DNA of 33,662 nt from Azoarcus sp. (GTDB lineage: Bacteria > Pseudomonadota > Gammaproteobacteria > Burkholderiales > Rhodocyclaceae), in assembly GCA_031265765.1 (NCBI GenBank), contig JAISCE010000043.1, forward strand, positions 1-33,662, written 5' to 3'. Made by a program: the position numbers and the translations under genes. The notes under the pieces were generated by a model. That model was given only the letters and a program-made list of their open reading frames with translations. It did no database searches and was not told the origin of the DNA. Of this stretch, positions 24,281 to 33,662 are shown piece by piece (within the stretch, counting starts at the first letter, position 1; the number at the start of each line of letters is the position of its first letter).

Positions 24281-24784
24281 ATGTCGAATGAAATCGTCAA
24301 AAACTGCATCGTCACCCTCAACTATACAGTCACCGACACCGATGGCGCCGTGGTCGACGATGGTCGGCAGCCTCTCGTTTACTTGCACGGCGGCTACGAC
24401 GGTATTTTCCCCAGGCTGGAAGAAGCCTTGCACGGCAAGAAAATCGGCGACGCCCTCAAAATCAAATTGCAGCCGCACGACGCCTTCGGCGATTATGACG
24501 AAAAGCTGGTAGCGGTCGAAGATGCCGAACTCTTTCCGGAAAACGCCGAAGTCGGCATGGCTTTCGAGCGGGTCAGCGACACAGGCGAAGAAATCTTCCA
24601 CATCACCGAAATTGCCGACGGCAAGGTCGTCGTCGATGGCAATCATCCGTTTGCGGGCATGGCGCTGATTTTCGATATGATCGTCACCGACGTGCGTTCC
24701 GCCACGGCGGAAGAAATCGCCCATGGCCACGCTCATGGCGAAAGCAACGGTCATCGCGACGGCGGCAGCCGGAGTCTTCATTGA
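24281..24784 (+). CDS. slyD: FKBP-type peptidyl-prolyl isomerase, SlyD-like
   Basis: SlyD-type prolyl isomerase/chaperone, 167 residues. The split FKBP domain is visible: IVTLNYTVTDTDGAVVDD, then PLVYLHGGYDGIFPRLEEALHGKKIGD. The inserted chaperone (IF) flap spans about residues 68-125, and the FKBP end is NHPFAGMALIFDMIVTDVR. A His-containing tail (AHGHAHGESNGHRDGG) is shorter than the metal-binding tail of E. coli SlyD but could still bind Ni or Zn. The start at 24281 is the family start, with AAGGA 11 bases upstream. It lies 50 bp before the ABC gene. Confidence 0.92.
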   Translation: MSNEIVKNCIVTLNYTVTDTDGAVVDDGRQPLVYLHGGYDGIFPRLEEALHGKKIGDALKIKLQPHDAFGDYDEKLVAVEDAELFPENAEVGMAFERVSDTGEEIFHITEIADGKVVVDGNHPFAGMALIFDMIVTDVRSATAEEIAHGHAHGESNGHRDGGSRSLH

Positions 24785-24834
24785 ACCGTTTTCCCTTTTC
24801 GACCCGGATCGCGCGCAGATAAGGGAAACGGGCA

Positions 24835-26871
<2,037 letters not shown>

Positions 26872-27004
26872 GCCCGCCCGTTCGTTTTTTTCGGCGGGCG
26901 AAAGCATTATCGGCGGATTTGCGGAGCACATCGGGAATGTCCGCCGGGATGCGAAGCGGAGGGCGCGGAACCGGGACGGGCGTGCGGTTTGCTATCATCG
27001 CGCG

Positions 27005-27841
27005 ATGAATGCCGATCTACACTGCCATTCCACCGTTTCCGACGGTTGCCTCGATCCCGCCGCGCTGGTGCGCCGCGCGCATGCCAACGGTGTGGACTTG
27101 CTGGCGCTGACCGATCATGACGAGTTGGGCGGCGTGGCCGACGCGGCGCGGGAGGCGGCCTTGCTGGGCTTGCGCTTCGTGGCGGGCGTCGAGATTTCCA
27201 TATCGTATGTCGAGGATACGACCGTCCACATCGTCGGTCTCGGGGTCGACCCGCAAAACCCGGCGCTGCTCGCCGGTCTGGCGAGGGTACGCGGCGGTCG
27301 CGAAGACCGGGCGCGGCGAATGGCCGAAGAACTTGAACGGGTGGGTTTGCGCGATGCGCTGGCGGGCGCGCGCCGGTTCGCGCGCAATCCGGAGATGATC
27401 GGACGCGCGCATTTTGCGCGCCATTTCGTCGCCAGCGGGTGGATGCCCGATGTCAACACCGTGTTCGAGCACTACCTCGCGCACGGCAAGCCCGGCTTCG
27501 TCTCGCACGAATGGGCGAATCTCGACGAAGCGGTGGCCTGGATTCGCGGCGCGGGCGGCATCGCCGTGATTGCGCATCCGTCGCGTTACCATCGCCTTTC
27601 GTCAGCGGCGTTCGACAAACTCGTCTCCAATTTCATCGCTGCCGGCGGAGAGGCCGTCGAGGTGGTGGCGGGAGCGCATACACAGGCAGACATGTTGCGC
27701 TTCGCCAGACTCGCCCGCCAGCGCGGGCTGCTGGCTTCGCGCGGATCGGATTTCCATGGCGAAGCCGAAAGCGCGGTCGATGTCGGCCTTTGCAATCCAT
27801 TGCCGCCCGATCTGACGCCGGTGTGGTCGCGGCTGCCGTGA
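27005..27841 (+). CDS. rnm: PHP-domain phosphoesterase / 5'-3' exoribonuclease (YciV/RNase AM family)
   Basis: A 278-residue PHP-domain enzyme. Metal-binding motifs are visible: ADLHCHSTVSDG (HxH), ALTDHDE, VAGVEIS (Glu), IAVIAHPSRY (His) and RGSDFHGE (Asp and His). The match runs full length to E. coli YciV (RNase AM), which hydrolyses 3',5'-nucleotide bisphosphates and trims RNA 5' ends. The upstream frame is longer (from 26666), but the HxH motif belongs six residues from the start, fixing the ATG at 27005. No ribosome binding site is clear. It begins the yciV-yciO cluster and lies 133 bp after the ABC gene. Confidence 0.9.
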   Translation: MNADLHCHSTVSDGCLDPAALVRRAHANGVDLLALTDHDELGGVADAAREAALLGLRFVAGVEISISYVEDTTVHIVGLGVDPQNPALLAGLARVRGGREDRARRMAEELERVGLRDALAGARRFARNPEMIGRAHFARHFVASGWMPDVNTVFEHYLAHGKPGFVSHEWANLDEAVAWIRGAGGIAVIAHPSRYHRLSSAAFDKLVSNFIAAGGEAVEVVAGAHTQADMLRFARLARQRGLLASRGSDFHGEAESAVDVGLCNPLPPDLTPVWSRLP

Positions 27842-27875
27842 CATACTGTTTTTCTCTCATCGCCCGTTTTCTTCA

Positions 27876-28523
27876 ATGGCCCAGTTTTTTTCCCTGCATC
27901 CAGAGTCGCCCCAGCCCAGGCTGGTTCGCCAGGCGGCCAATATCATCCGCACGGGCGGCCTGATCGCCTTCCCGACCGATTCCGCCTATGCGCTCGGCGG
28001 ACATCTCGGGGACGCGCCCCTGCTCGACCGCATCCGCCGCTTGCGCGGGGTAGACGAGCGCCACCATTTCACCCTGCTGTGCCGCGATCTGTCCGAGATC
28101 GCCATCTTCGCCCGCGTCGATAACGTGCAATACCGTTTGCTCAAGGCGGCCACGCCCGGCCCCTATACTTTCATCCTCGAGGGTACGCGCGAATTGCCGC
28201 GCCGCCTGCTTCACCCGAAACGCAAAACCATCGGCATCCGTGTGCCCGAACATCCGGTGGTCGCGGCGCTGCTCGAAGAACTGGGCGAACCGCTGCTGTC
28301 ATCGACCCTGCTCCTGCCGGGCGAAGACATGCCGCTCACCGACGCCGGGGAAATCCGCGAGCGGCTGGAAAAATATCTCGACCTGGTGATTGAAGCCGGT
28401 ACGTGCCGCCCCGAGGCGAGCACGGTGATAGACCTCTCCAGCGGCGCGCCTGTGCTGTTGCGGGCGGGGCGCGGGCGTCTCGAACCTTTCGGCCTGACAG
28501 CGGACCGGGGGCGCGATGTTTAG
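27876..28523 (+). CDS. yciO: YciO, Sua5/YrdC-family protein
   Basis: Sua5/YciO/YrdC family, 215 residues, the length of YciO rather than TsaC/Sua5. Motifs: GGLIAFPTDSAYALG, the first-strand KR-like region RIRRLRGVDERHHFTLLCRDLSEIA, PGPYTFILEGTRELPRRL, and SSTLLLPGED (the ST residues that bind nucleotide). Relatives make threonylcarbamoyl-AMP for tRNA t6A; for YciO itself this activity is weak or of unsettled role. It lies 34 bp after the PHP gene, an order also found in E. coli, and overlaps the next gene by 8 bp. Confidence 0.9.
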   Translation: MAQFFSLHPESPQPRLVRQAANIIRTGGLIAFPTDSAYALGGHLGDAPLLDRIRRLRGVDERHHFTLLCRDLSEIAIFARVDNVQYRLLKAATPGPYTFILEGTRELPRRLLHPKRKTIGIRVPEHPVVAALLEELGEPLLSSTLLLPGEDMPLTDAGEIRERLEKYLDLVIEAGTCRPEASTVIDLSSGAPVLLRAGRGRLEPFGLTADRGRDV

Positions 28524-29169
28524 TGTAAACATCCTGATCTGGGCCTTGCCGGTACTGTTGGCGATCACGGTGCATGAGGCGGCGCACGGCTACGTGGCGC
28601 GCGCCTTTGGCGATCCGACGGCCGAACAGGCCGGGCGCATCACCCTCAACCCCTTGCGCCACATCGATCCGGTCGGGACGATAGCCGTTCCATTGAGTCT
28701 TTACCTGCTTTCCAGCATGATGGGCGGCAACGGGATACTGTTCGGTTGGGCGAAGCCGGTGCCGGTCAATTTCAACCGGCTGCGTCACCCCAAGGCCGAT
28801 ATGTTGTGGGTGGCCGCCGCCGGGCCGCTGTCCAATCTGGCCATGGCGGTGGGCTGGGCATGCCTGCACTCGCTGCTGGGCGCGCGCGCGCCGGACGATT
28901 ATGCGTATGGCGCTTCATTGATGGCCATGGTCGGCATCTCCATCAATGGCGTACTGATGTTGCTCAACCTGCTGCCGGTGCCGCCGCTCGACGGAGGACG
29001 CATCGCCGTCAGCCTGTTGCCGGATCGCCTGGCCTGGAAATACGCCCGCATCGAGCCGTTCGGCTTCCTGATCTTGCTGGCGCTGCTGCTCACGGGCCTG
29101 CTCGGCGTCGTTCTCGGGCCGCTGCTGGACGGTTTCACGGCGCTCCTGATGATGTTCTTCGGAAACTGA
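28516..29169 (+). CDS. M50-family site-2-type membrane protease
   Basis: A 217-residue membrane metalloprotease of the small SpoIVFB/YwhC-like M50 group. The zinc motif HEAAH (His20, Glu21, His24) sits in the first helix (ALPVLLAITVHEAAHGYVAR). The third ligand lies in NLLPVPPLDGGR. About five or six membrane helices are seen. No PDZ domain is present, so this is not RseP. Substrates are unknown. The ATG at 28516 overlaps the end of yciO. This gene is a regular member of the yciO-scpAB neighbourhood in betaproteobacteria. Confidence 0.88.
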   Translation: MFSVNILIWALPVLLAITVHEAAHGYVARAFGDPTAEQAGRITLNPLRHIDPVGTIAVPLSLYLLSSMMGGNGILFGWAKPVPVNFNRLRHPKADMLWVAAAGPLSNLAMAVGWACLHSLLGARAPDDYAYGASLMAMVGISINGVLMLLNLLPVPPLDGGRIAVSLLPDRLAWKYARIEPFGFLILLALLLTGLLGVVLGPLLDGFTALLMMFFGN

Positions 29170-29176
29170 GGCGGCA

Positions 29177-30022
29177 ATGGCGGAAAGTACGATGGCGATA
29201 GCGGCGGTGGAGCGGGAATTGCCGCCCGCGCCCGGCGAAAGAGGCGGAAACGCGCCCGCCCGCCTGTACGGCGAACCCGTGCTCGAACTGCCCAAGGATT
29301 TATATATTCCGCCCGATGCACTGCGGGTGTTCCTTGAAGCTTTCGAGGGGCCGCTCGACTTGCTGCTCTATCTCATCCGCCGCACCAACATCAATGTGCT
29401 CGATATTCCGATGGCGCCGCTTACCGCGCAATACCTGGAATACGTCGAAGCCATGCGCGAGACCAATCTGGAACTGGCGGCGGAATACCTGCTGATGGCG
29501 GCGATGCTGCTTGAAATCAAATCGCGCATGCTGCTGCCCCGCCCGCCGCGCGAAGAATCGGTCGAAACCGACCCGCGGGCCGAACTGGTGCGGCGCCTGC
29601 TCGAATACGAACAGACCAAGCTCGCGGCGGCGCGGCTCGATGCATTGCCGAGGGCGGGACGCGACTTCGAGCGCGTCAGTGTGTTCGTGGCGGAAAAGAT
29701 CGTCGAACGCATGCCCGAAGTAAGCCTGCACGACCTCCAACTGGCATGGCTGCGGTTGATGAAGCGGGCGCGCCTCGTGCAGCATCACCGTGTCGGGCGC
29801 GAACAATTGTCGGTGCGCGAACACATGACGATCATTTTGCGCAAATTGCATGGCGGGGCCTTCATCGTTTTCGATACCCTGTTCGATGTGGAAAAAGGCG
29901 CGGCGGGTCTGGTGGTGGGCTTTCTCGCCGTGCTCGAACTGGTCAAGGAAACCCTGGTGGTCATCACCCAGAACGAGGCGTTCGCGCCGATTTACGTGAA
30001 GCTGGCCGATGCGCAAGCCTGA
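29177..30022 (+). CDS. scpA: Segregation and condensation protein A (kleisin)
   Basis: ScpA, 281 residues, the kleisin bridging SMC heads for chromosome compaction and segregation. Family motifs: [35 protein letters not shown], then [22 protein letters not shown]. The C-terminal winged helix ends [32 protein letters not shown] lies before the ATG. The first 40 residues are proline- and acid-rich and vary in this family. It overlaps scpB by 14 bp. No smc gene is in the window. Confidence 0.93.
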   Translation: MAESTMAIAAVERELPPAPGERGGNAPARLYGEPVLELPKDLYIPPDALRVFLEAFEGPLDLLLYLIRRTNINVLDIPMAPLTAQYLEYVEAMRETNLELAAEYLLMAAMLLEIKSRMLLPRPPREESVETDPRAELVRRLLEYEQTKLAAARLDALPRAGRDFERVSVFVAEKIVERMPEVSLHDLQLAWLRLMKRARLVQHHRVGREQLSVREHMTIILRKLHGGAFIVFDTLFDVEKGAAGLVVGFLAVLELVKETLVVITQNEAFAPIYVKLADAQA

Positions 30023-30716
30023 AGAAGACGAGATCGCGGGCGAAGACGCACGGGAAGCCGCGCCGGATGCGGAAGAAATCGCCACGCCCGCCGGAATCGG
30101 CGATGCCGCCCCCGCAGCTGCGCCCTTGCGGCTATCCGGCCCCGAAGACTACAAGCGCATCATCGAAGCCGCTTTGCTCGCCAGCGCCTCGCCGTTGACC
30201 GTCCCCCTCCTGCGCCTGCTGTTCGAGCCGGAGCCGGGCGGCGACCTCGTGCGCCGCCTGCTCGAAGAACTGCGCGCCGACTGGGAAAAGGCCGGGCGCG
30301 GCATCGAATTGACGCAGACCGCCAGCGGCTGGCGTTTCCAGACGCGGCCCGGCTACCAAGTCTATCTGGATCGCCTGAAAAACGAAAAACCGCCGCGTTA
30401 TTCGCGCGCGGTCATGGAAACGCTGGCCATCGTCGCCTACCGCCAGCCGGTGACCAGGGGCGATATCGAGGACATTCGAGGCGTCGCCGTCTCACCCGGC
30501 GTGCTCAAGACGCTGGAATCGCGTGGCTGGATCGATGTCGTCGGCCACCGCGACACGCCGGGCCGCCCGGCGCTTTTCGCCACCACGAAACGTTTTCTTG
30601 ATGACATGGGCTTGCGCGGCCTGACTGAAATGCCGGCGCTGCCCGAAATTGAAAGGATGATGGATCTTGTCGATACCGCGCACCTCGAAGCGAACGCCGC
30701 TGCGCCCGCCGAGTGA
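30009..30716 (+). CDS. scpB: Segregation and condensation protein B
   Basis: ScpB, 235 residues, dimeric winged-helix partner of ScpA in the SMC complex. A low-complexity acidic and Ala/Pro N-terminus (about 45 residues) precedes the two winged-helix domains: [21 protein letters not shown] ... [18 protein letters not shown], then [32 protein letters not shown] and [32 protein letters not shown], the clearest ScpB signature. Its ATG overlaps scpA and its end overlaps rluB by 50 bp. Confidence 0.93.
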   Translation: MRKPEEDEIAGEDAREAAPDAEEIATPAGIGDAAPAAAPLRLSGPEDYKRIIEAALLASASPLTVPLLRLLFEPEPGGDLVRRLLEELRADWEKAGRGIELTQTASGWRFQTRPGYQVYLDRLKNEKPPRYSRAVMETLAIVAYRQPVTRGDIEDIRGVAVSPGVLKTLESRGWIDVVGHRDTPGRPALFATTKRFLDDMGLRGLTEMPALPEIERMMDLVDTAHLEANAAAPAE

Positions 30717-31632
30717 AGATTCCCGCCGCGCCCGGCGCCGCGTCGCGCGCCGTGGCGAAGACGGGCAGGAAGACGCCGCGCCCGCCGCCCCTGCCGCGCT
30801 GCGCCCGTCTCGCGGCGGCGCTGGCCGGCACAGCGGCATCGAACCCGAACGGCTGCAAAAAGTGCTCGCCCGCGCCGGACTGGCCTCGCGCCGCCAGATC
30901 GAGGAATGGGTGGCAGAAGGCCGCATCCTCGTCAACGACCACCCCGCCGAGCCGGGGCAAAAAATCGGCCCTGGCGACCGCGTGAAACTCAATGGCCATC
31001 TAGTGCCGCTGCGCTTCGGCGGGCGTCCCCCCCGCGTGCTGCTCTATCACAAACCCGAAGGCGAAATCGTCTCCCGCCATGACCCCGAAGGCCGCCCCAC
31101 CGTCTTCGAGCGCCTGCCGATTCTGCGGCGTGGACGCTGGCTGGCGATAGGCCGCCTCGACTTCAATACATCCGGCCTGCTGCTGTTTACCGACGATGGC
31201 GGCCTTGCCGACCGGCTGATGCACCCGCGCCACGGCATCGACCGCGAATACGCGGTCAGGTTGCTCGGCGAACTCTCCGACGAGCAAATCCAGAGCCTTA
31301 CCGCCGGAATCGCCCTCGAAGACGGCCCCGCCCGGTTCGACACCCTGCGGCGCGAAGGCGGAGAAGGCATCAACCGCTGGTATCGTGCCACCCTCTCGGA
31401 AGGCCGGAACCGGGAAATCCGCCGCATGTTTGAAGCCGTCGGCCTCACGGTGAGCCGCCTGATGCGGGTGCGCTACGGCCCGGTCGAACTGCCGCCCCGG
31501 CTCAAGCGCGGCATGTGGATGGAACTGCCGGAAGCCGAAGCCTGCCGCCTCGCGGGGATGCCCGCGCCGAAAGGACAAGGCCGCGAACGCGCGCGCGCGC
31601 CGAAAATGCGGCGCACGCTTGCGCGGCAGTAA
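30667..31632 (+). CDS. rluB: 23S rRNA pseudouridine synthase RluB
   Basis: RsuA/RluB/E/F-family synthase, 321 residues, modifying U2605 (E. coli numbering) of 23S rRNA. The S4 RNA-binding domain is [30 protein letters not shown]. The catalytic Asp is in [14 protein letters not shown]. Further motifs are EYAVRLLG and [27 protein letters not shown]. No ATG precedes the S4 domain in frame. The start is the TTG at 30667, with AAGGA 9 bases upstream, overlapping scpB by 50 bp. An Arg-rich N-terminal extension (about 55 residues) and a basic C-terminal tail may add RNA contacts. Confidence 0.9.
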   Translation: MSIPRTSKRTPLRPPSEDSRRARRRVARRGEDGQEDAAPAAPAALRPSRGGAGRHSGIEPERLQKVLARAGLASRRQIEEWVAEGRILVNDHPAEPGQKIGPGDRVKLNGHLVPLRFGGRPPRVLLYHKPEGEIVSRHDPEGRPTVFERLPILRRGRWLAIGRLDFNTSGLLLFTDDGGLADRLMHPRHGIDREYAVRLLGELSDEQIQSLTAGIALEDGPARFDTLRREGGEGINRWYRATLSEGRNREIRRMFEAVGLTVSRLMRVRYGPVELPPRLKRGMWMELPEAEACRLAGMPAPKGQGRERARAPKMRRTLARQ

Positions 31633-31666
31633 ACGGCGCGACCCGCGCCCGTTATTGTCGCGCCGT
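31633..31666. terminator. Shared hairpin between rluB and pyrD
   Basis: A 10-bp stem ACGGCGCGAC/GTCGCGCCGT with a 14-base loop lies at the convergent rluB and pyrD ends and overlaps the last pyrD codons. There is no strong T-run. Confidence 0.45.
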
Positions 31667-32662
31667 AGCGCGCACGCATTCGCGCACCAGACCGGGGCCG
31701 CGATAAATAAGCCCCGTCAACACCTGCACCAGCGTCGCGCCTGCGTCGAGCTTGGCGCGGGCGGCCTCGCCGTCGAGCACGCCGCCGGAGGCGACGATCG
31801 GCACCTCCCCCGCCAGCGCCTGCGCAAACCGGCGCAGCACGGCGGTCGAGACTTCCAGCAACGGCGCGCCCGACAGGCCGCCTTCCTGCCCGGCATGGCG
31901 CTTGCCCGCCACCTTGTCGCGGGCAAGCGTGGTATTGGTGGCGATGACGGCATCGATACGGTTGCGGCGCAGGGCTTCGGCAATCGCCACGATGCCTTCG
32001 GCATCGAGATCGGGCGCGATCTTCAGCGCCAGCGGAACATAACGGCCATGCTGGTCGGCAAGCCGTTGCTGCGCCGCCTTGAGCGGGCCGAGCAGGCCGT
32101 CGAGTCCGGAAGCCTGCTGCAAGGTGCGCAGGTTTTTCGTATTGGGCGACGAAACATTGATCGCCACATAACTTGCCAGCGCATACACCTTTTCAAGCGC
32201 GGCGAGATAATCCTCGGCGGCGCGCTCGATGGGCGTATCGAAATTCTTGCCGATGTTGATACCGAGGATACCCCGGTATCTGGCGGCTTTCACATTGGCG
32301 GTCAGCGCATCGACGCCGTGATTGTTGAACCCCATCCGGTTGATGATGGCGCGCGCCTCCGGCAGCCGGAACAAGCGTGGCCGCGGATTGCCCGGTTGCG
32401 GGCGCGGCGTGACCGTGCCGATTTCGAGAAATCCGAAACCCATTCGCGCCAATCCGTCGATAGCCACGCCGTTCTTGTCCAGTCCGGCGGCAAGACCGAT
32501 GCGGTTGGGGAAGACGAGTCCCATCGCCTCGACCGCCGGCGCGGGTTCGGGCCGTCCCGGCGGCAGCAGGCATCCGGCGACACGCAAGGCGGCGATGGCG
32601 CTTTCGTGGGCGGTTTCGGCGTCGAACGAAAACAGAAGCGGGCGGACAAGGTCGTAAAGCAT
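31652..32662 (-). CDS. pyrD: Quinone-dependent dihydroorotate dehydrogenase (class 2)
   Basis: Membrane-associated flavoenzyme of 336 residues that oxidises dihydroorotate to orotate in pyrimidine synthesis, passing electrons to quinone. The N-terminal helix ([26 protein letters not shown]) is the membrane and quinone element specific to class 2. FMN and substrate motifs are [51 protein letters not shown] (with the catalytic Ser) and PIVASGGV. The ATG at 32662 has no strong ribosome binding site. The upstream spacer holds palindromes and marks a change to lower GC. Confidence 0.95.
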   Translation of the reverse strand: MLYDLVRPLLFSFDAETAHESAIAALRVAGCLLPPGRPEPAPAVEAMGLVFPNRIGLAAGLDKNGVAIDGLARMGFGFLEIGTVTPRPQPGNPRPRLFRLPEARAIINRMGFNNHGVDALTANVKAARYRGILGINIGKNFDTPIERAAEDYLAALEKVYALASYVAINVSSPNTKNLRTLQQASGLDGLLGPLKAAQQRLADQHGRYVPLALKIAPDLDAEGIVAIAEALRRNRIDAVIATNTTLARDKVAGKRHAGQEGGLSGAPLLEVSTAVLRRFAQALAGEVPIVASGGVLDGEAARAKLDAGATLVQVLTGLIYRGPGLVRECVRATARQ

Positions 32663-32725
32663 GGCAGCGATTGTAACGGGGCGGAGTCTGTCGGCAATTT
32701 CAATTTACCATTCAATCTCGACCAA

Positions 32726-32757
32726 TTGACCTGCCCGCTGGTCAAATCAATATTGAT
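32726..32757. promoter_or_regulatory. Palindromic sites upstream of pyrD
   Basis: TTGACC/GGTCAA with an 8-base spacer (32726-32745) is followed immediately by the perfect 12-bp palindrome ATCAATATTGAT (32746-32757). They lie 64-95 bp before the pyrD start. They look like operator sites, but no regulator is implied by the neighbours. Confidence 0.35.
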
Positions 32758-32793
32758 CGAGCGATTACCCAAGAAACCTCGCACGTAGCAGGA

Positions 32794-33495
32794 TCAGACA
32801 ATCGCCTTGAGGAGTAGCTGGGCGCGATGCTCATCGCTAACGGCTTCCCATGCGGCGAGTAGCTGAATATGCGCTTCCTTGCTAATATCTATGGCAACCG
32901 CGAGCACGTCGTCCTGCTCGGGAGCCTGCACAATGCTTCCGACACGCTCAATGGCCTTGAGGATAGCCGTGCTCACAGTAGCAGAGTCAAGCGACCCAAG
33001 CTTTATTTTTAGTGCGCTGGCCGTTGCTGCTGAAATCCACAGACGGACGGTTGTTGCATCCACAGGTTCACTTTGAACGCGAAAATAGTAGAGGTTATTG
33101 TCTGAGGGCAGCGGCACATCAAAGTACGGCTGTATCTTGATGCCCGCGCTGGTGGTAACGGAGTAGCGTTTCTGACTCGTATCTTTGTCGTATATCCAGA
33201 GGCTTTTGCTGGCCTTGCGTGCGCCCTTTGCGGGAGTGATATTCCATTCGGCGGTGTACTGTTCCGGGTTGGACGGAAGCATCCGCTCTTCGAAATAGAG
33301 AAATTCCGTTAGATTATCTTCCCAGACCAACCAGCCAGTACGCATATCTGGTGTCTTGTGTGGCGCGGCCTCCTTGACACGCCCAGTACGCTCTTTAATC
33401 AATTCGGCATACTGCATAAACACATCTCGCATAACGTCTGTCGCATTTCTCGAAGTGTCGTCAATGCGAATGGAACGCGTGGCGGCAGGGTGCAT
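32794..33495 (-). CDS. Unrecognised protein, possibly broken at the 5' end
   Basis: I do not recognise this protein. The frame is open to 33633, but the first 46 codons (rich in Met, Cys, Arg and Gly) look non-coding, so I start at the ATG at 33495 (MHPAATRSIRIDD, 233 residues); no ribosome binding site supports it. The rest reads like a real soluble protein: aromatic stretches (TGWLVWEDNLTEFLYFEERM), a strand-rich middle (KSLWIYDKDTSQKRYSVTT, IQPYFDVPLPSDNNLYYFRVQ) and a helical end. No membrane segment or catalytic motif is obvious. GC is visibly lower than in pyrD and rluB. A second frame just upstream (33501-33587) also looks protein-like (DSGYQWYATWGQVSGG), so the gene may be frameshifted or truncated. 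It is accessory in character. Confidence 0.5.
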   Translation of the reverse strand: MHPAATRSIRIDDTSRNATDVMRDVFMQYAELIKERTGRVKEAAPHKTPDMRTGWLVWEDNLTEFLYFEERMLPSNPEQYTAEWNITPAKGARKASKSLWIYDKDTSQKRYSVTTSAGIKIQPYFDVPLPSDNNLYYFRVQSEPVDATTVRLWISAATASALKIKLGSLDSATVSTAILKAIERVGSIVQAPEQDDVLAVAIDISKEAHIQLLAAWEAVSDEHRAQLLLKAIV

Positions 33496-33615
33496 GAGCG
33501 TCGTACCGCAAACTGACCTAATGGACCTACCTCGGAGCCCCCGCTGACCTGCCCCCATGTGGCGTACCACTGATAACCAGAGTCCAAGGTTGAGATTACA
33601 GCACATCGGGTGATG

Positions 33616-33649
33616 GCGTTGCATCGCCAGCATGCTGGCGATGCAACGC
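33616..33649. repeat. Perfect 34-bp palindrome at the right end
   Basis: Arms of 17 bp (GCGTTGCATCGCCAGCA and its complement) meet without a loop. It lies upstream of the unrecognised gene, at the window edge. It may be a terminator stem for a gene outside, a REP-like element or a mobile-element end. There is no T-run on either side. Confidence 0.7.
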
Positions 33650-33662
33650 GGCCAATTGCGCC

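Noticed and set aside
26872..26900. Terminator after the fused ABC gene
   Set aside because: GCCCGCC/GGCGGGC can pair, but the T-run falls in the loop rather than after the stem, so it is not a normal intrinsic terminator.

Overview
The window is about 34 kb of GC-rich bacterial chromosome. It looks like a betaproteobacterium of the Rhodocyclales/Azonexaceae kind. The reasons are a class I PHA synthase, an Fnr/Anr regulator divergent from hemN, a full ccoNOQP-ccoGH plus ccoIS set with a DUF3149 protein, and a yciV-yciO-M50 protease-scpA-scpB-rluB cluster. This assignment rests on gene content and family recognition only; no search was run.

Layout. (1) 1-1008: the 3' part of an AAA-ATPase-like/PD-(D/E)XK nuclease-family gene, cut by the window edge. 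(2) 1071-8601, minus strand: a heavy-metal efflux operon czcI-czcC-czcB-czcA, with a glycosyltransferase gene starting 2 bp after the czcA stop. (3) 8650-10894: hemN and fnr, divergent around a perfect FNR box. (4) 10989-13529: phaC (minus) and a universal stress gene (plus), divergent; the latter has a perfect FNR box and a TATAAT. (5) 13620-19156, minus strand: cbb3 oxidase genes ccoN-O-Q-P, then ccoG-ccoH-DUF3149. (6) 19157-19692: a 536-bp gene-free region packed with regulatory signals. It holds an FNR promoter for ccoN, a phased array of 21-22 bp repeats, a terminator-bounded candidate FNR-dependent small RNA, a solitary CRISPR-like repeat and a REP-like palindrome. (7) 19693-22453, minus strand: ccoS and ccoI. 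(8) 22546-24784: DUF465, greB, lexA and slyD. (9) 24835-26871: a fused double-ATPase peptide ABC protein. (10) 27005-31632, plus strand: PHP phosphoesterase, yciO, M50 protease, scpA, scpB and rluB, tightly packed. (11) 31652-32662, minus strand: pyrD. (12) 32794 to the end: an unrecognised gene of visibly lower GC, next to a perfect 34-bp palindrome.

How the parts fit. Regions 3-7 form a microaerobic/anaerobic block. Fnr senses oxygen loss. FNR boxes stand before hemN/fnr, the usp gene and ccoN. CcoG/H/I/S assemble and copper-load the high-affinity cbb3 oxidase, and HemN supplies heme without oxygen. PhaC stores carbon as polyhydroxyalkanoate. The most novel signal is in the ccoS-ccoN gap: a second, one-mismatch FNR box with the same box-to-minus-10 spacing as ccoN, followed about 100 nt later by a classic terminator. 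This predicts an undescribed oxygen-regulated small RNA. All regulatory calls are pattern-based predictions.
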